Below are positions 1 to 8,141 of a DNA stretch of 64,000 nt, piece by piece. Source of the DNA: Micromonospora sp. WMMA1947 (GTDB lineage Bacteria > Actinomycetota > Actinomycetes > Mycobacteriales > Micromonosporaceae). The stretch spans positions 4,421,001-4,485,000 of the forward strand of contig NZ_CP114909.1 in the NCBI RefSeq assembly GCF_027497355.1, given 5' to 3'. A model generated the notes under the pieces. That model was not told the DNA's origin. It searched no databases and saw nothing but the letters and a program-made list of their open reading frames with translations. Position 1 is the first letter of the stretch. Each line of letters begins with the position of its first letter. The translations under genes and the position numbers were made by a program.

Positions 1-1
1 G

Positions 2-1330
2 CTCGGCGGCGTGCTCTTCATCGACGAGGCGTACACGCTGTCCAGCGGCTCGGGCGGCTCCGGGCCGGACTTCGGCCAGGAGGCCATCGACGCCCTGATG
101 AAGATGATGGAGGACCACCGCGACGAGCTGGTGGTGATCGTCGCGGGCTACTCCGAGCTGATGGAGCAGTTCCTCGCCTCCAACCCCGGTATGGCGTCCC
201 GCTTCACCCGCACCATCGAGTTCCCCAACTACTCCGTCGAGGAACTCGTCACCATCACCTCGAACCTGGTCAGCAAGCACTACTACGAGCTGACCGACGA
301 CGCGGTGGAGGCGCTCACCGCGTACTTCACGCGGGTGCCGAAGAACGCGACGTTCGGCAACGGCCGGGTGGCCCGCAAGCTGTTCGAGGCGCTGATCAAC
401 AACCAGGCGTCGCGGCTGGCGACCACGCCGCCCACGAAGGACAGCGAGCTCAACCGGCTCACCGCCGCCGACGTCGAACCCGAGCTGGCGCAGCTGGAGG
501 ACCTGCCGGTCGAGCAGGGCGAGCAACCCGACGCGGCGACCGACCCGACCGGCGCGATCAACGCGGCCCGCAGCTGGAAGCGGATCTGCGGCCTGGTCGG
601 CGGGCAGCGGGTGAAGGAGGCGGCCGGGCAGACGCTGTTGCAGCTCTGCGAGGGACGCAACCGCCGCCGCGGGCCCGGCCGCACGGGCAACGTGCTGCTC
701 GGCGGCCGGGCCGGGAGCGGCCGCAGCGAGTACGTCCGGCTGTACGCGGCCTGCCTGTCGGAGCTGGGCCTGGTGCCGGTCGGCCAGCTGGTGCGGGTGA
801 GCACGAGCCGGGAACTGGCGCCGCAGTGGCCCGGCCAGGCCGGGAGCCTGGTGGACGCGGCCCTCGACGACGCGGCCGGCGGTGTGCTCCAGCTCGACTA
901 CGTCGACGACGGCTCCGGCGTGGCGCCGGAGATCGCCGAGGCGCTCGCCGGCCGGATGCGCTCCCGGCTCGGCGACCCGGTGGTGGTGCTGACCGGCGAG
1001 GAAGCGGCGCTGGCGAGTCTGCGGGCCGCGGTGCCGGCGGTGAACGAGGTGTTCGGCCAGCAGTGGTCGGTGCCCGAGTTCAGCACCGACGAGCTGGCCA
1101 CGATCGTGCTGCGGCACCTGGTACGGCGGGGCCACGAGGTGCCCGACGACGTCCGGGCGGCGCTGACGCAGATGGCCGCGCGGTTGCCCGAGCGCACCGT
1201 CCACGCCGCCCACCAGTTCTCGCTGGCCCTGACCCGGCGCACCGGCTCCCGTACCCTCGCGCTCGCCGACCTGGCCGCTCCCGGCCCGGCGGTGGGCGAG
1301 CGGCTCGGCGGCCTGGCCGCCGTCGGCTGA
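2..1330 (+). CDS. AAA+ ATPase of the CbxX/CfqX family (N-terminus outside window)
   Basis: The window begins inside this gene, so only the C-terminal 442 residues are visible. They open in a canonical Walker B (VLFIDEAY), followed by a sensor-type segment (NPGMASRF) and an AAA lid, as in CbxX/CfqX proteins and the EccA ATPase of type VII secretion. A second nucleotide-binding-like domain follows from about residue 195 of the visible part. Its P-loop reads GRAGSGRSE, with Arg in place of Lys, and its Walker B is weak (VLQLDYVDD), so this last domain is probably inactive. A 28-base gap separates the gene from the YbaB gene, suggesting one operon. An EccA-like chaperone role is inferred; no other secretion core gene is in view. 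Confidence 0.85.
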   Translation, partial: LGGVLFIDEAYTLSSGSGGSGPDFGQEAIDALMKMMEDHRDELVVIVAGYSELMEQFLASNPGMASRFTRTIEFPNYSVEELVTITSNLVSKHYYELTDDAVEALTAYFTRVPKNATFGNGRVARKLFEALINNQASRLATTPPTKDSELNRLTAADVEPELAQLEDLPVEQGEQPDAATDPTGAINAARSWKRICGLVGGQRVKEAAGQTLLQLCEGRNRRRGPGRTGNVLLGGRAGSGRSEYVRLYAACLSELGLVPVGQLVRVSTSRELAPQWPGQAGSLVDAALDDAAGGVLQLDYVDDGSGVAPEIAEALAGRMRSRLGDPVVVLTGEEAALASLRAAVPAVNEVFGQQWSVPEFSTDELATIVLRHLVRRGHEVPDDVRAALTQMAARLPERTVHAAHQFSLALTRRTGSRTLALADLAAPGPAVGERLGGLAAVG

Positions 1331-1358
1331 CCGTCCGTCCCGAACAGAAAGGCCCGGC

Positions 1359-1679
1359 ATGCAGCCCGAGTCCACGCCGATCCCACCGTCGTTCCAGGAG
1401 TTCATGGAGAACGCGCAGCGCCTGGAGGACCAGATGCGCAACGCGCAGTCGGAACTGGAGCGGGCCATCGTCACCGGCCGCTCGCAGGACGCCACCGTCG
1501 TGGTCATGGCCAGTGGCCTCGGCAAGGTCCAGACCGTCCGGGTCGACCCCCGGGTGTACGAGCAGCGTGACGCAGCGTCGCTGCAGACCGCGATCATGGA
1601 GGCGATCCAAGCCGCTGCCGCGAACGCCGGGAAGCTCGCCACGGAGAAGATGGGCCCCGTCGAAATCAATCTTCACTGA
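1359..1679 (+). CDS. YbaB/EbfC-family nucleoid-associated protein
   Basis: A 106-residue protein with the typical YbaB/EbfC pattern: an N-terminal amphipathic helix (residues 10-40), a short beta region with the motif VVVMASGLGKVQTVRVD, and a C-terminal helix rich in Ala and Gln. Members form dimers that bind DNA with little sequence specificity. This one is not next to dnaX/recR, where the housekeeping copy normally lies. It follows a CbxX-type ATPase, an arrangement seen near actinobacterial ESX-like loci. A purine-rich AGAAAGG stretch precedes the ATG at a suitable distance. Confidence 0.85.
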   Translation: MQPESTPIPPSFQEFMENAQRLEDQMRNAQSELERAIVTGRSQDATVVVMASGLGKVQTVRVDPRVYEQRDAASLQTAIMEAIQAAAANAGKLATEKMGPVEINLH

Positions 1680-1738
1680 CTGAAAAAAGTCTGACCAGCG
1701 GTTACGTGCCGATCTTCACGGTTCGCGGCGGGCGCGGA

Positions 1739-1797
1739 GGAGAGTGTGGAGATTTCCTGAAGGACTCTCCATGAGACTGTCAGCCCCTACTGACAGT
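1739..1797 (+). promoter_or_regulatory. Two inverted repeats upstream of the LuxR-type regulator
   Basis: Two perfect 7-bp inverted repeats sit in a row. GGAGAGT (1739-1745) pairs with ACTCTCC (1764-1770) across 18 bases. ACTGTCA (1776-1782) pairs with TGACAGT (1791-1797) across 8 bases. The second ends just before the regulator start. Either could be an operator for the adjacent regulator or a hairpin in its leader. The symmetry is seen; the function is inferred. Confidence 0.4.
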
Positions 1798-1804
1798 GAT
1801 GGAG

Positions 1805-2434
1805 ATGGCTGTGGAGCAAGTTGCCGTCTTTGTGCACGCGCCCGACCCGCTGACCCACACCGGCCTGACCGCCCACCTCCGGTCGCGCTCCGACATCGCG
1901 CTGCTGGACAGCGCGGACCGGACGCGGGCGCAGGTGCTCGTCGTGGCCGCGGAGCGGCTCACCACCGACGTGATCGCCATGCTGCGCCTCGCGGCGACCG
2001 AGATCGGCGCGCCGGTGGTCCTGATCACCACGGAGGTCACCGAGCAGGAACTGCTGACCGCCGTGGAGTGCCGGGTCGTGGCCGTCCTGCCGCGCGCGGC
2101 GGTCACCGCCGAACGCCTCGTGCACAGCGTCCGGGCGGCCGCCTCCGGCGGCGGCGTGCTGCCCCCGAACCTGGTGGGTGAGCTGCTCAAGCACATCGAA
2201 CGGCTCCAGCGCGACGTGCTCAACCCGAACGGCCTGAACGCCTCCGGCCTGACCGCCCGCGAGATCGATGTGCTCCGGCTGATGGCCGAGGGCTTCGACA
2301 CCAACGAGATCGCCGACGAACTGCGCTACTCCGAACGCACGGTGAAGAACGTCATCTACGGCCTCAACCACCGGCTGAAGCTGCGCAACCGCTCGCACGC
2401 GGTGGCCTACGCCCTGCGCTCCGGCATGATCTGA
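1805..2434 (+). CDS. LuxR-family response-regulator-like transcription factor
   Basis: About 209 residues. The N-terminal half (1-120) resembles a receiver domain (VFVHAPDPLTHTGLTAHL...) but no clear phosphoacceptor Asp could be placed. The C-terminal part is a clear LuxR/GerE helix-turn-helix (LTAREIDVLRLMAEGFDTNEIADEL, then SERTVKNVIYGL). It therefore probably binds DNA without classical phosphorylation. The start is uncertain: GTG 1796, ATG 1799 and ATG 1805 are all in frame and none has a well-spaced Shine-Dalgarno sequence. Inverted repeats directly upstream may be its own operator. The next gene starts one base after its stop, so the two are probably co-expressed. Confidence 0.85.
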   Translation: MAVEQVAVFVHAPDPLTHTGLTAHLRSRSDIALLDSADRTRAQVLVVAAERLTTDVIAMLRLAATEIGAPVVLITTEVTEQELLTAVECRVVAVLPRAAVTAERLVHSVRAAASGGGVLPPNLVGELLKHIERLQRDVLNPNGLNASGLTAREIDVLRLMAEGFDTNEIADELRYSERTVKNVIYGLNHRLKLRNRSHAVAYALRSGMI

Positions 2435-2435
2435 G

Positions 2436-4907
2436 GTGATCACGCGCCACACCGTCGGCAACGCCCTGGTGCTGCACGCCCGCGAGCGGATCAGCACCGA
2501 GGCCCGTACGGTGGCGCTCTCGGTGGACGTGGATCCCGACAACGACATCGTGATCCTCGACCTGCAGCACGAGCTGCCGTTCGACATCTGGGACACCGTC
2601 GCCACCGAGCTGCGCCGCCAGCGCCTGCGCCGGGGCATCCGGCTGGTGGTCTGCGGCGCCCGCCCGGAGACCGGGGCGCTCGCCGGCCAGTGGCTCTCCG
2701 ACCGGCTCGGCCGCCCGGTGATCGCCCCCTTCGGACGGATGATCCCGGGCGCGGCGGGACTGCTGTTCGTGCACGCCACGGATCTGGGCGGCTGGGTCTG
2801 CTACCGGCGCGGCCACACGCCGGTCTGGCAGTCGAAGCGCTATCCGGTACCGGCGTGGGACGGTGCCGCCGTCGACCACCTGACGGTCAGCTCGACCTGC
2901 GCCGCCGAGCCGCTACCCGGCGGCGTCTGGCTCCGGGAGAGCCGCGACGACGCCGCCGTCGCCGTACACGGAAGCCACCTCACCTCGACGATGCCGTGCC
3001 TGCCGGACGCGATGCCGGTCCTGGTGGGCTGCCCCGGGACGGTTCCGCTGCGCCTCGACGACATCGCCCGGTTCTGGCGCGGGCTGGCGCCCGAGGGCCG
3101 CGAGCACGCCCGCTTCGTCCAGTACGGCCCGGTCGCGCTGCCCGACGGTGAGGAGTTCGGGCAGGCGCTGGCCGACCTGCTGCGTTGCCCGGTGCGTGTC
3201 TTCACCGGCGTGCCCACCGGCCGCCCGGGCGGTCCGGCCCTGTTCACGGTCGGCACCGACGGGCGGCCCGGCTGGCAGGTCTTCGCCGAGGAACTGGCCT
3301 ACCGGCCCCGGGAGACGCTCGGGGCGAAGGCGCTGACGCCGCGCATCCTGCGGCACCGCGCACCGCCGGAACTCGGCGAGCCGGTCGGCCCCCGCGTCTA
3401 CCAGTACGCCCACGACGCGGTGGTCGAGGTGATCCCGGCAGGCCTCTGGCTGCGCGCCCCGCAGCCGCCCCGGCACGCCGACCGGATCCGTGCCGTCCCG
3501 ATGGACCCGAACCGCGTCCGGCTGGTCGTGGACGACCCGGCGCCGGCGGTGGCCGAGCGCCACCGGGAACTGGCCGGTGACCTGGCGGAGCGGCTGGACC
3601 CGGAGACCCGCAGGCGCGTGGCGGTGCAGCCGTCCTCGCTCGTGGCGCCGGGACGCCCGGGGCTCTCCGCCCGCGGGATCGAGGCCGGCACGTACCGGCA
3701 CACGACGACTCCCGCCGCCGATCTGCCTCCCGCGCCGTCGGTGCCGGTGCCCGTCCCGAAACCGGTACCCGTCACCGTGGCCGGCCCGTCCGTGCCGGCG
3801 ACCGAGGGGGCGGCCGACGGCGGCGCCGCTCTCGCGAGTGCCGCCTCCGCCGCCCCGCCGGACGGAGCCGGACCGGACATCGCCCGGATTCCCGGTGCCG
3901 GATCGGACAGGGACGTGCTTCGCGGGGCGGGGCTGGACGTTGCCGGGCGCCCCGAGGCCGCGTCGGGCGTGGCCGGGCTGCACGGGGCCGGGCCGGGCGT
4001 CGCCGGGATCGACGATGCGGGGCCGGACGCGGACGCGCCGGGTGTGGCGGCGACCGACGTGGCCGGGCCGGTGCCCGGCGGCGGCGCGGGCTGGGCGACC
4101 AGCCCGACGATGACGCTGCCGGTGCACAGCCCCGCACCGGCTCCCGTCCGCTTCCAGCGCACCCCCGGCGACGACGCGCGGGGCGTGCGCCCCGGCCCCG
4201 ACCTGGACGAGGAGCGCACCTGGTTCCGGCGCGCGTTCCGCCGCGAGATCGCCGCCGTCTCCGCCGACGTGTCGGACGTGCTCGCCGCGCATCCGACGCT
4301 CGCCGGCGGCGCCGACGCGGTGGAGTACGCGACAGCCGTCCGCCTCTACCTCTCCGCGGCGGGCGACGGTCTCGACCAGGCGCTGCGCTCGGCCGAGCCG
4401 GGCGGTCACGTGCCGTTCGCCAGGTGCGTGTCGGCGGGCGTACGCCGGTTGCCGGTGCACCGCGGCGTCGCGTACGCCGGGGCCGAGCTGACCACGGCGG
4501 ACCTGCGCCGGATCGCGCAGCGGCGGGTGCTCACCGACTGGGGGTTCACCAACGCGCTCGCCGAGCCGCCCGCCGACCTGCCGGGCACCGTCGAGGTGCT
4601 GATCTGGTCGGCCACCGCGCGTCGCACGGCGGCGTTCGAAACCGGCGACGGCGTGCCGGCCCGGGTCCTGTTCCTGCCCGGTACGGCGTTCACGGTGCTC
4701 CAGGTGCAGGAGCCGGAGGCCGGCGCCCCCGCCCGGCTGCTGTTGCGGGAACTGGCGGTGGAGGAGCCGCCGGTGGACGGGCGGGTACGCTTCGACGCCC
4801 TCGCCCTGGCCGCCCTGCGTCAGCACCTCGCGCGCAGCGCCGGCCCGGGTACGCCGGTCCCGGCAGCCGCCGCACGCCGGTTCCTGGGCGTCCCCGGGCT
4901 GCGCTAG
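2436..4907 (+). CDS. Large protein with degenerate ADP-ribosyltransferase-like C-terminal domain
   Basis: 823 residues. Two similar segments appear near residues 80-140 and 228-290, each with a pattern like LAxxLxxPVxxxxG...G..W.., followed by a Pro/Ala/Gly-rich low-complexity stretch (about 425-590). The last 220 residues resemble the R-S-E class of mono-ADP-ribosyltransferases: VHRGVAY (Arg676), GFTNA (about 703) and VLFLPGTAFTVL (about 743-754), which closely matches the 'EVLFLPGTRFRV' strand of that fold. The two glutamates normally just before this strand (ExE) are replaced by Pro and Arg, so transferase activity is unlikely. It starts one base after the LuxR-type gene and ends an apparent four-gene set with the AAA ATPase. 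The ART assignment is by motif reading only. The actual role is unknown; a structural or toxin-like part of a secretion-linked locus is possible. Confidence 0.75.
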   Translation: MITRHTVGNALVLHARERISTEARTVALSVDVDPDNDIVILDLQHELPFDIWDTVATELRRQRLRRGIRLVVCGARPETGALAGQWLSDRLGRPVIAPFGRMIPGAAGLLFVHATDLGGWVCYRRGHTPVWQSKRYPVPAWDGAAVDHLTVSSTCAAEPLPGGVWLRESRDDAAVAVHGSHLTSTMPCLPDAMPVLVGCPGTVPLRLDDIARFWRGLAPEGREHARFVQYGPVALPDGEEFGQALADLLRCPVRVFTGVPTGRPGGPALFTVGTDGRPGWQVFAEELAYRPRETLGAKALTPRILRHRAPPELGEPVGPRVYQYAHDAVVEVIPAGLWLRAPQPPRHADRIRAVPMDPNRVRLVVDDPAPAVAERHRELAGDLAERLDPETRRRVAVQPSSLVAPGRPGLSARGIEAGTYRHTTTPAADLPPAPSVPVPVPKPVPVTVAGPSVPATEGAADGGAALASAASAAPPDGAGPDIARIPGAGSDRDVLRGAGLDVAGRPEAASGVAGLHGAGPGVAGIDDAGPDADAPGVAATDVAGPVPGGGAGWATSPTMTLPVHSPAPAPVRFQRTPGDDARGVRPGPDLDEERTWFRRAFRREIAAVSADVSDVLAAHPTLAGGADAVEYATAVRLYLSAAGDGLDQALRSAEPGGHVPFARCVSAGVRRLPVHRGVAYAGAELTTADLRRIAQRRVLTDWGFTNALAEPPADLPGTVEVLIWSATARRTAAFETGDGVPARVLFLPGTAFTVLQVQEPEAGAPARLLLRELAVEEPPVDGRVRFDALALAALRQHLARSAGPGTPVPAAAARRFLGVPGLR

Positions 4908-4976
4908 ATGTACTGCGCGGTGATGTCACGCCTGGGGTCGCCGGCACCCTCCCCGTTCCGGCGGCCCGTGCCGCCC

Positions 4977-5384
4977 TCAGCTGATCGTTGCCAGCAGGTC
5001 CCGGCAGCCCTGCTCACAGGCGCGGCACGCCTCCGCGCAGATCCGGCAGTGCTCGTGCTTGTCGGCGTGCGCCGCGCACTCGTCGCCGCACGATCGGCAG
5101 GCAGTCGCGCACGCCTCCAGCAGCGTGCGGCTGATGGTGGCGTCGTAGCCGGTGTGCCGGGACAGCACCCGGGCGGTTGTGGCGCAGATGTCGGCGCAGT
5201 CCAGGTTCGTCCGGATGCACTTCGTCAGCTCGGCGACCATGTCCTCGCTGAGGCAGGCGTCCGCGCAGGCGGTGCAGGCCTGGGCGCAGTCGTTGAGGGC
5301 ATCGACCGCCGCGGCCAGCTTCGCCCGATCCAGGTTGATCGACTTCGGGTACGTCTCCAGCATCGGCCCTGTGGTGCTCGGCAT
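4977..5384 (-). CDS. Cys-rich four-helix-bundle copper-binding protein (DUF326/Csp-like)
   Basis: A 135-residue protein with 16 cysteines, mostly spaced CxxxC or CxxC along four predicted helices (for example CAQACTACADAC and CRICAEACRACEQGC). This is the pattern of Csp copper-storage proteins, which line a helix bundle with Cys thiolates and bind many Cu(I) ions. There is no signal peptide, so a cytosolic Csp3-type role is likely. The ATG at 5384 is preceded by GAGAGGA. The gene stands alone between convergent and unrelated neighbours. It was once described as ferredoxin-like, but the spacing does not fit an Fe-S cluster. Confidence 0.85.
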   Translation of the reverse strand: MPSTTGPMLETYPKSINLDRAKLAAAVDALNDCAQACTACADACLSEDMVAELTKCIRTNLDCADICATTARVLSRHTGYDATISRTLLEACATACRSCGDECAAHADKHEHCRICAEACRACEQGCRDLLATIS

Positions 5385-5579
5385 CGGACAGTCCTCTCGT
5401 CGGTTCTCCCCGCCCTACCCGAAGTCTCCTGTCACACACCCTCTCCGAGCGCGATCAACAGCAGTTGTCCGTACCGCTCGGCGAGCCGTGGGGCGGGTCT
5501 GCGCGGCGACGCTCACCCCGTACCCGCTGGGAGTGCCGTCCGTGCTGCCCGGCGAGGTGGTGGGCCGACGGCGAGACAC

Positions 5580-5975
5580 CTAACGGTCGAGTCGTTCGCG
5601 CAGGTCGTCGACCTGCTGCTGGATCCGGTTCACCGCGCCCTCGTTGTTGAGGAACGTCGTGAGGCCCGCGCCGAGCGCGAGCCCGAGCAGCAGGGCGATC
5701 ACACTGAGCACCAGCCCGCCGATCGCCACGCCGCGACCGGTCACCCCTGGTCGCGCGGCCATCTTGAGCCCGACGACGCCCAGGACGATGCCGATGATGG
5801 CGAGCACCACGCCGATCCAGGCGAGGATGGCGGTGAGCACGCTGAACAGCGCGGCCACGCCGAACACGAGCGCGAACGCGGCGGCCGCGCTGGTCTTGGC
5901 CGCCCCGCCGGTTCGGGTCCGGCCGGCACGGGTCGGAACGCCGGCCCCGCGGGCCGGCTCGCTGGACGCGGTCAT
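5580..5975 (-). CDS. Small membrane protein of DUF4190 type
   Basis: 131 residues. An N-terminal basic, Ala/Gly-rich tail of about 28 residues is followed by two or three hydrophobic segments (AAFALVFGVAALFSVLTAILAW..., VVLAIIGIVLGVVGL, GVAIGGLVLSVIALLLGLALG) and a short charged C-terminal helix (VNRIQQQVDDLRERLDR). The 'GRGVAIGGLVLS' segment is typical of DUF4190 proteins. The start was set at ATG 5975 rather than GTG 5981 because GGAGGGAG lies 5 bases upstream of the ATG. No function is known for the family. Confidence 0.75.
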   Translation of the reverse strand: MTASSEPARGAGVPTRAGRTRTGGAAKTSAAAAFALVFGVAALFSVLTAILAWIGVVLAIIGIVLGVVGLKMAARPGVTGRGVAIGGLVLSVIALLLGLALGAGLTTFLNNEGAVNRIQQQVDDLRERLDR

Positions 5976-6095
5976 GGGCACTCCCTCCGGTACACCGTGA
6001 GGCGTACGCTGCGTGCCGCCGCTTCCCCGGTCACCGTCGACTCATGCCTGCCCTTTTCGCGGTCCGCCCGGCGATCCCGTCCCGGCGGCGAGGCG

Positions 6096-8141
6096 CTACC
6101 GGTCCGGGCCGTCGAGGAGAGCGGCGAGTGTCGCCCGCGCCGCCTGCAGCAGCCGAGGGCTCGCCAGGGCGCGGCGCAGCAGTTCGCGCGCCGGCTCCGG
6201 GGCCTGCCGGGACAGCTCGGCGCCGTGCGCGACCAGCCATCGCACCAGCCACTCGTCCACCTCGGGCGGTCCGGCGAGCAGGTGGTCGGCGACCCGGGCG
6301 GCGGCGCCGCCGTCGTCCGCGAGCGCCTGTGCCGCGTGCCGGCGCAGGGTCGGCCGCAGCGCGGCGGGGATGCTGCCCGCGAGGGCCTGCCGCAGCACCG
6401 GTTGCCGGAATGCCAGCTCGCCGCCCGCGTCCACGAGGACGTCGGCGGCGAGCGCCTCCTCCAGGTCGGCCATCAGGTCGAACGGCGTCCGTCCGGTGAC
6501 CGCCGCGACCTCGGCGACGGCGAACCGGTCGCCCAGCAGGGCGGCGTAGCGCAGCGCCTCCCGGGCACCGGGGGAGAGGTGGTCCAGGCTGGCCCGCACG
6601 GTGTCCAGAAGCGCGCGCGGCATGCCGTCGGCCCGCGCGTCGACCTCGGCGAGCCCGTCGACCACCCGTACCCCGTCCTCCGCCACGAGGCCGGTGACCA
6701 GTTCCCGGGCGTACAGCGGGTTGCCGGCGGCCAGCGGCGCCAGCGACCGCAGCGTCGCGCCGGGTGGTACGCCCACCGTCGTACCAAAGATCTGCTCGAT
6801 GTCCGACGGGGGCAGGGGAGCCAGCCGGATCAGGTGCCCGTCGCGGGTGCTCACGCCGCGCCGCAGCCGGGCCAGGTCGGCGCGGCCGGGCTCGGGCCGG
6901 GCGGTCGCGACGAGCAGCAGCGGCAGCCACCGGGTCAGCGCGGCGAGCCGCTCCCAGGCCAGCAGGCTCACCTCGTCGGCCCACTGGAGATGGTCGACGG
7001 CCAGCACCAGCGGACCTGCCGCGGTCAGCTCGCGGACGTGGTCGAGCACCCGGTCGACGGCCGCCGGCGGGTCGTCGTGCGCCGCGTCCTCCAGGCGCAG
7101 CGCCCGCCGCATCACGTGCAGCGGGATGCGGCCGCTGAGCTCCTCGGCGACGCCCCGCGCGACCCGGTGGCCCATCGCCCGCGCCTCGTGCAGTGCCGCG
7201 TCGAGCAGCGCCGACTTGCCGATGCCCGGCTCGCCCTCGATCCACACGATCGTGCTGCGGCCCTCGCCCAGCGCGCCCAGCAGGCCGCGCAGCAGCGCCA
7301 GCTCGCCGTCGCGCCCGACCAGGCGGCCCCGCCACGGTACGGCGGGCGCGGGCACCGCGTCCGGCGCCACGGGTACGGCCGCTACGGCCGGTGCGGCCGG
7401 TGCCGGCTCGGCGAGGATCTGTACCTGCAGCTCGCGCAGGGCCGGGCCGGGCTCGACCCCGAGTTCGTCCACGAGCACCCGGCGCGCCGCGTGGAAGACG
7501 TCGAGCGCCTCGGTGCCCCGGCCGGCCCGGTGCAGCGCGCGCATCAGCAGCTCGTGGAACGGCTCGTGCAGCGGGTGGTCGCGGACGAGGGCGGTCAGGT
7601 CGGCGATCAGCGTGTCGTCCCCGCCGCCGGCCAGGACCAGCCGGGCCCGCCGCTCCGCCGCGCCGATCCGCAGCTCGGTCAGGCGGTGCCGGTCGAGGTC
7701 GGCGAAGAGTCCGGTGACGTTCGCGTACGCCTCGCCCCGCCAGAGCGCGAGTGCCTCGTCGAGCAGTGCCAGCGCCTGACCGGGCCGGCCGGCGGCGGCC
7801 TGCGCCCCGGCCGCCTCGCACAGCGTCTCGAACCGGTCGGCGTCCAGGGCACCCGGTTCGAGGCGCAGCGTGTATCCGGCCCGGCCGGAGCGCAGCAGCC
7901 CACCGGCCGCGCCGAGGCTGCGCCGCAGCCCGGAGACGTAGGTGTAGATGTTGCCCGCCGCGGCGCTCGGCGCCGACTCGCCCCACAGCGCCCGGATCAG
8001 CTCGGTGCGGGTGACCGGGCGGTTGGCGTTCGCGGCCAGCATCGCGAACAGGGCACGCCGCCGGGCCGGCCCGAGGTCGATCTCGGACTCGCCGTTCCAG
8101 GCCCGTACCGGGCCCAGTACGGTGACGCGCAGTCTCCTCAC
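6096..8141 (-). CDS. AfsR/SARP-type transcriptional regulator with STAND ATPase domain (second of pair)
   Basis: 681 residues. Residues 1-95 form an OmpR-like winged helix (SARP type, VTVLGPVRAW...), 100-245 a bacterial transcriptional activation domain (ending ELGVEPGPALRELQ), and from about 275 an AAA/STAND NTPase with an intact P-loop GEPGIGKSALL (303-313) and Walker B-like LVLAVDHLQWAD. The rest is an alpha-helical sensor arm without obvious TPR signatures. Such proteins activate secondary-metabolite or developmental genes by binding direct heptamer repeats. The start is the GTG at 8141, which overlaps the stop of the upstream paralogue by 4 bases (GTGA), so the two proteins are translationally coupled and may act together. 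Confidence 0.9.
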   Translation of the reverse strand: MRRLRVTVLGPVRAWNGESEIDLGPARRRALFAMLAANANRPVTRTELIRALWGESAPSAAAGNIYTYVSGLRRSLGAAGGLLRSGRAGYTLRLEPGALDADRFETLCEAAGAQAAAGRPGQALALLDEALALWRGEAYANVTGLFADLDRHRLTELRIGAAERRARLVLAGGGDDTLIADLTALVRDHPLHEPFHELLMRALHRAGRGTEALDVFHAARRVLVDELGVEPGPALRELQVQILAEPAPAAPAVAAVPVAPDAVPAPAVPWRGRLVGRDGELALLRGLLGALGEGRSTIVWIEGEPGIGKSALLDAALHEARAMGHRVARGVAEELSGRIPLHVMRRALRLEDAAHDDPPAAVDRVLDHVRELTAAGPLVLAVDHLQWADEVSLLAWERLAALTRWLPLLLVATARPEPGRADLARLRRGVSTRDGHLIRLAPLPPSDIEQIFGTTVGVPPGATLRSLAPLAAGNPLYARELVTGLVAEDGVRVVDGLAEVDARADGMPRALLDTVRASLDHLSPGAREALRYAALLGDRFAVAEVAAVTGRTPFDLMADLEEALAADVLVDAGGELAFRQPVLRQALAGSIPAALRPTLRRHAAQALADDGGAAARVADHLLAGPPEVDEWLVRWLVAHGAELSRQAPEPARELLRRALASPRLLQAARATLAALLDGPDR

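Noticed and set aside
2436..4907. Active ADP-ribosyltransferase toxin.
   Set aside because: Both glutamates of the ExE motif are replaced by Pro and Arg, so only a degenerate fold is claimed.
1..4907. Type VII (ESX) secretion locus.
   Set aside because: Only an EccA-like ATPase tail and accessory-like genes are visible; no EccB-E, MycP or WXG100 gene is in the window.
4960..4975. Small GGCGGC/GCCGCC hairpin as terminator after the ART-like gene.
   Set aside because: Six-base arms are expected by chance in this composition; too weak to list.
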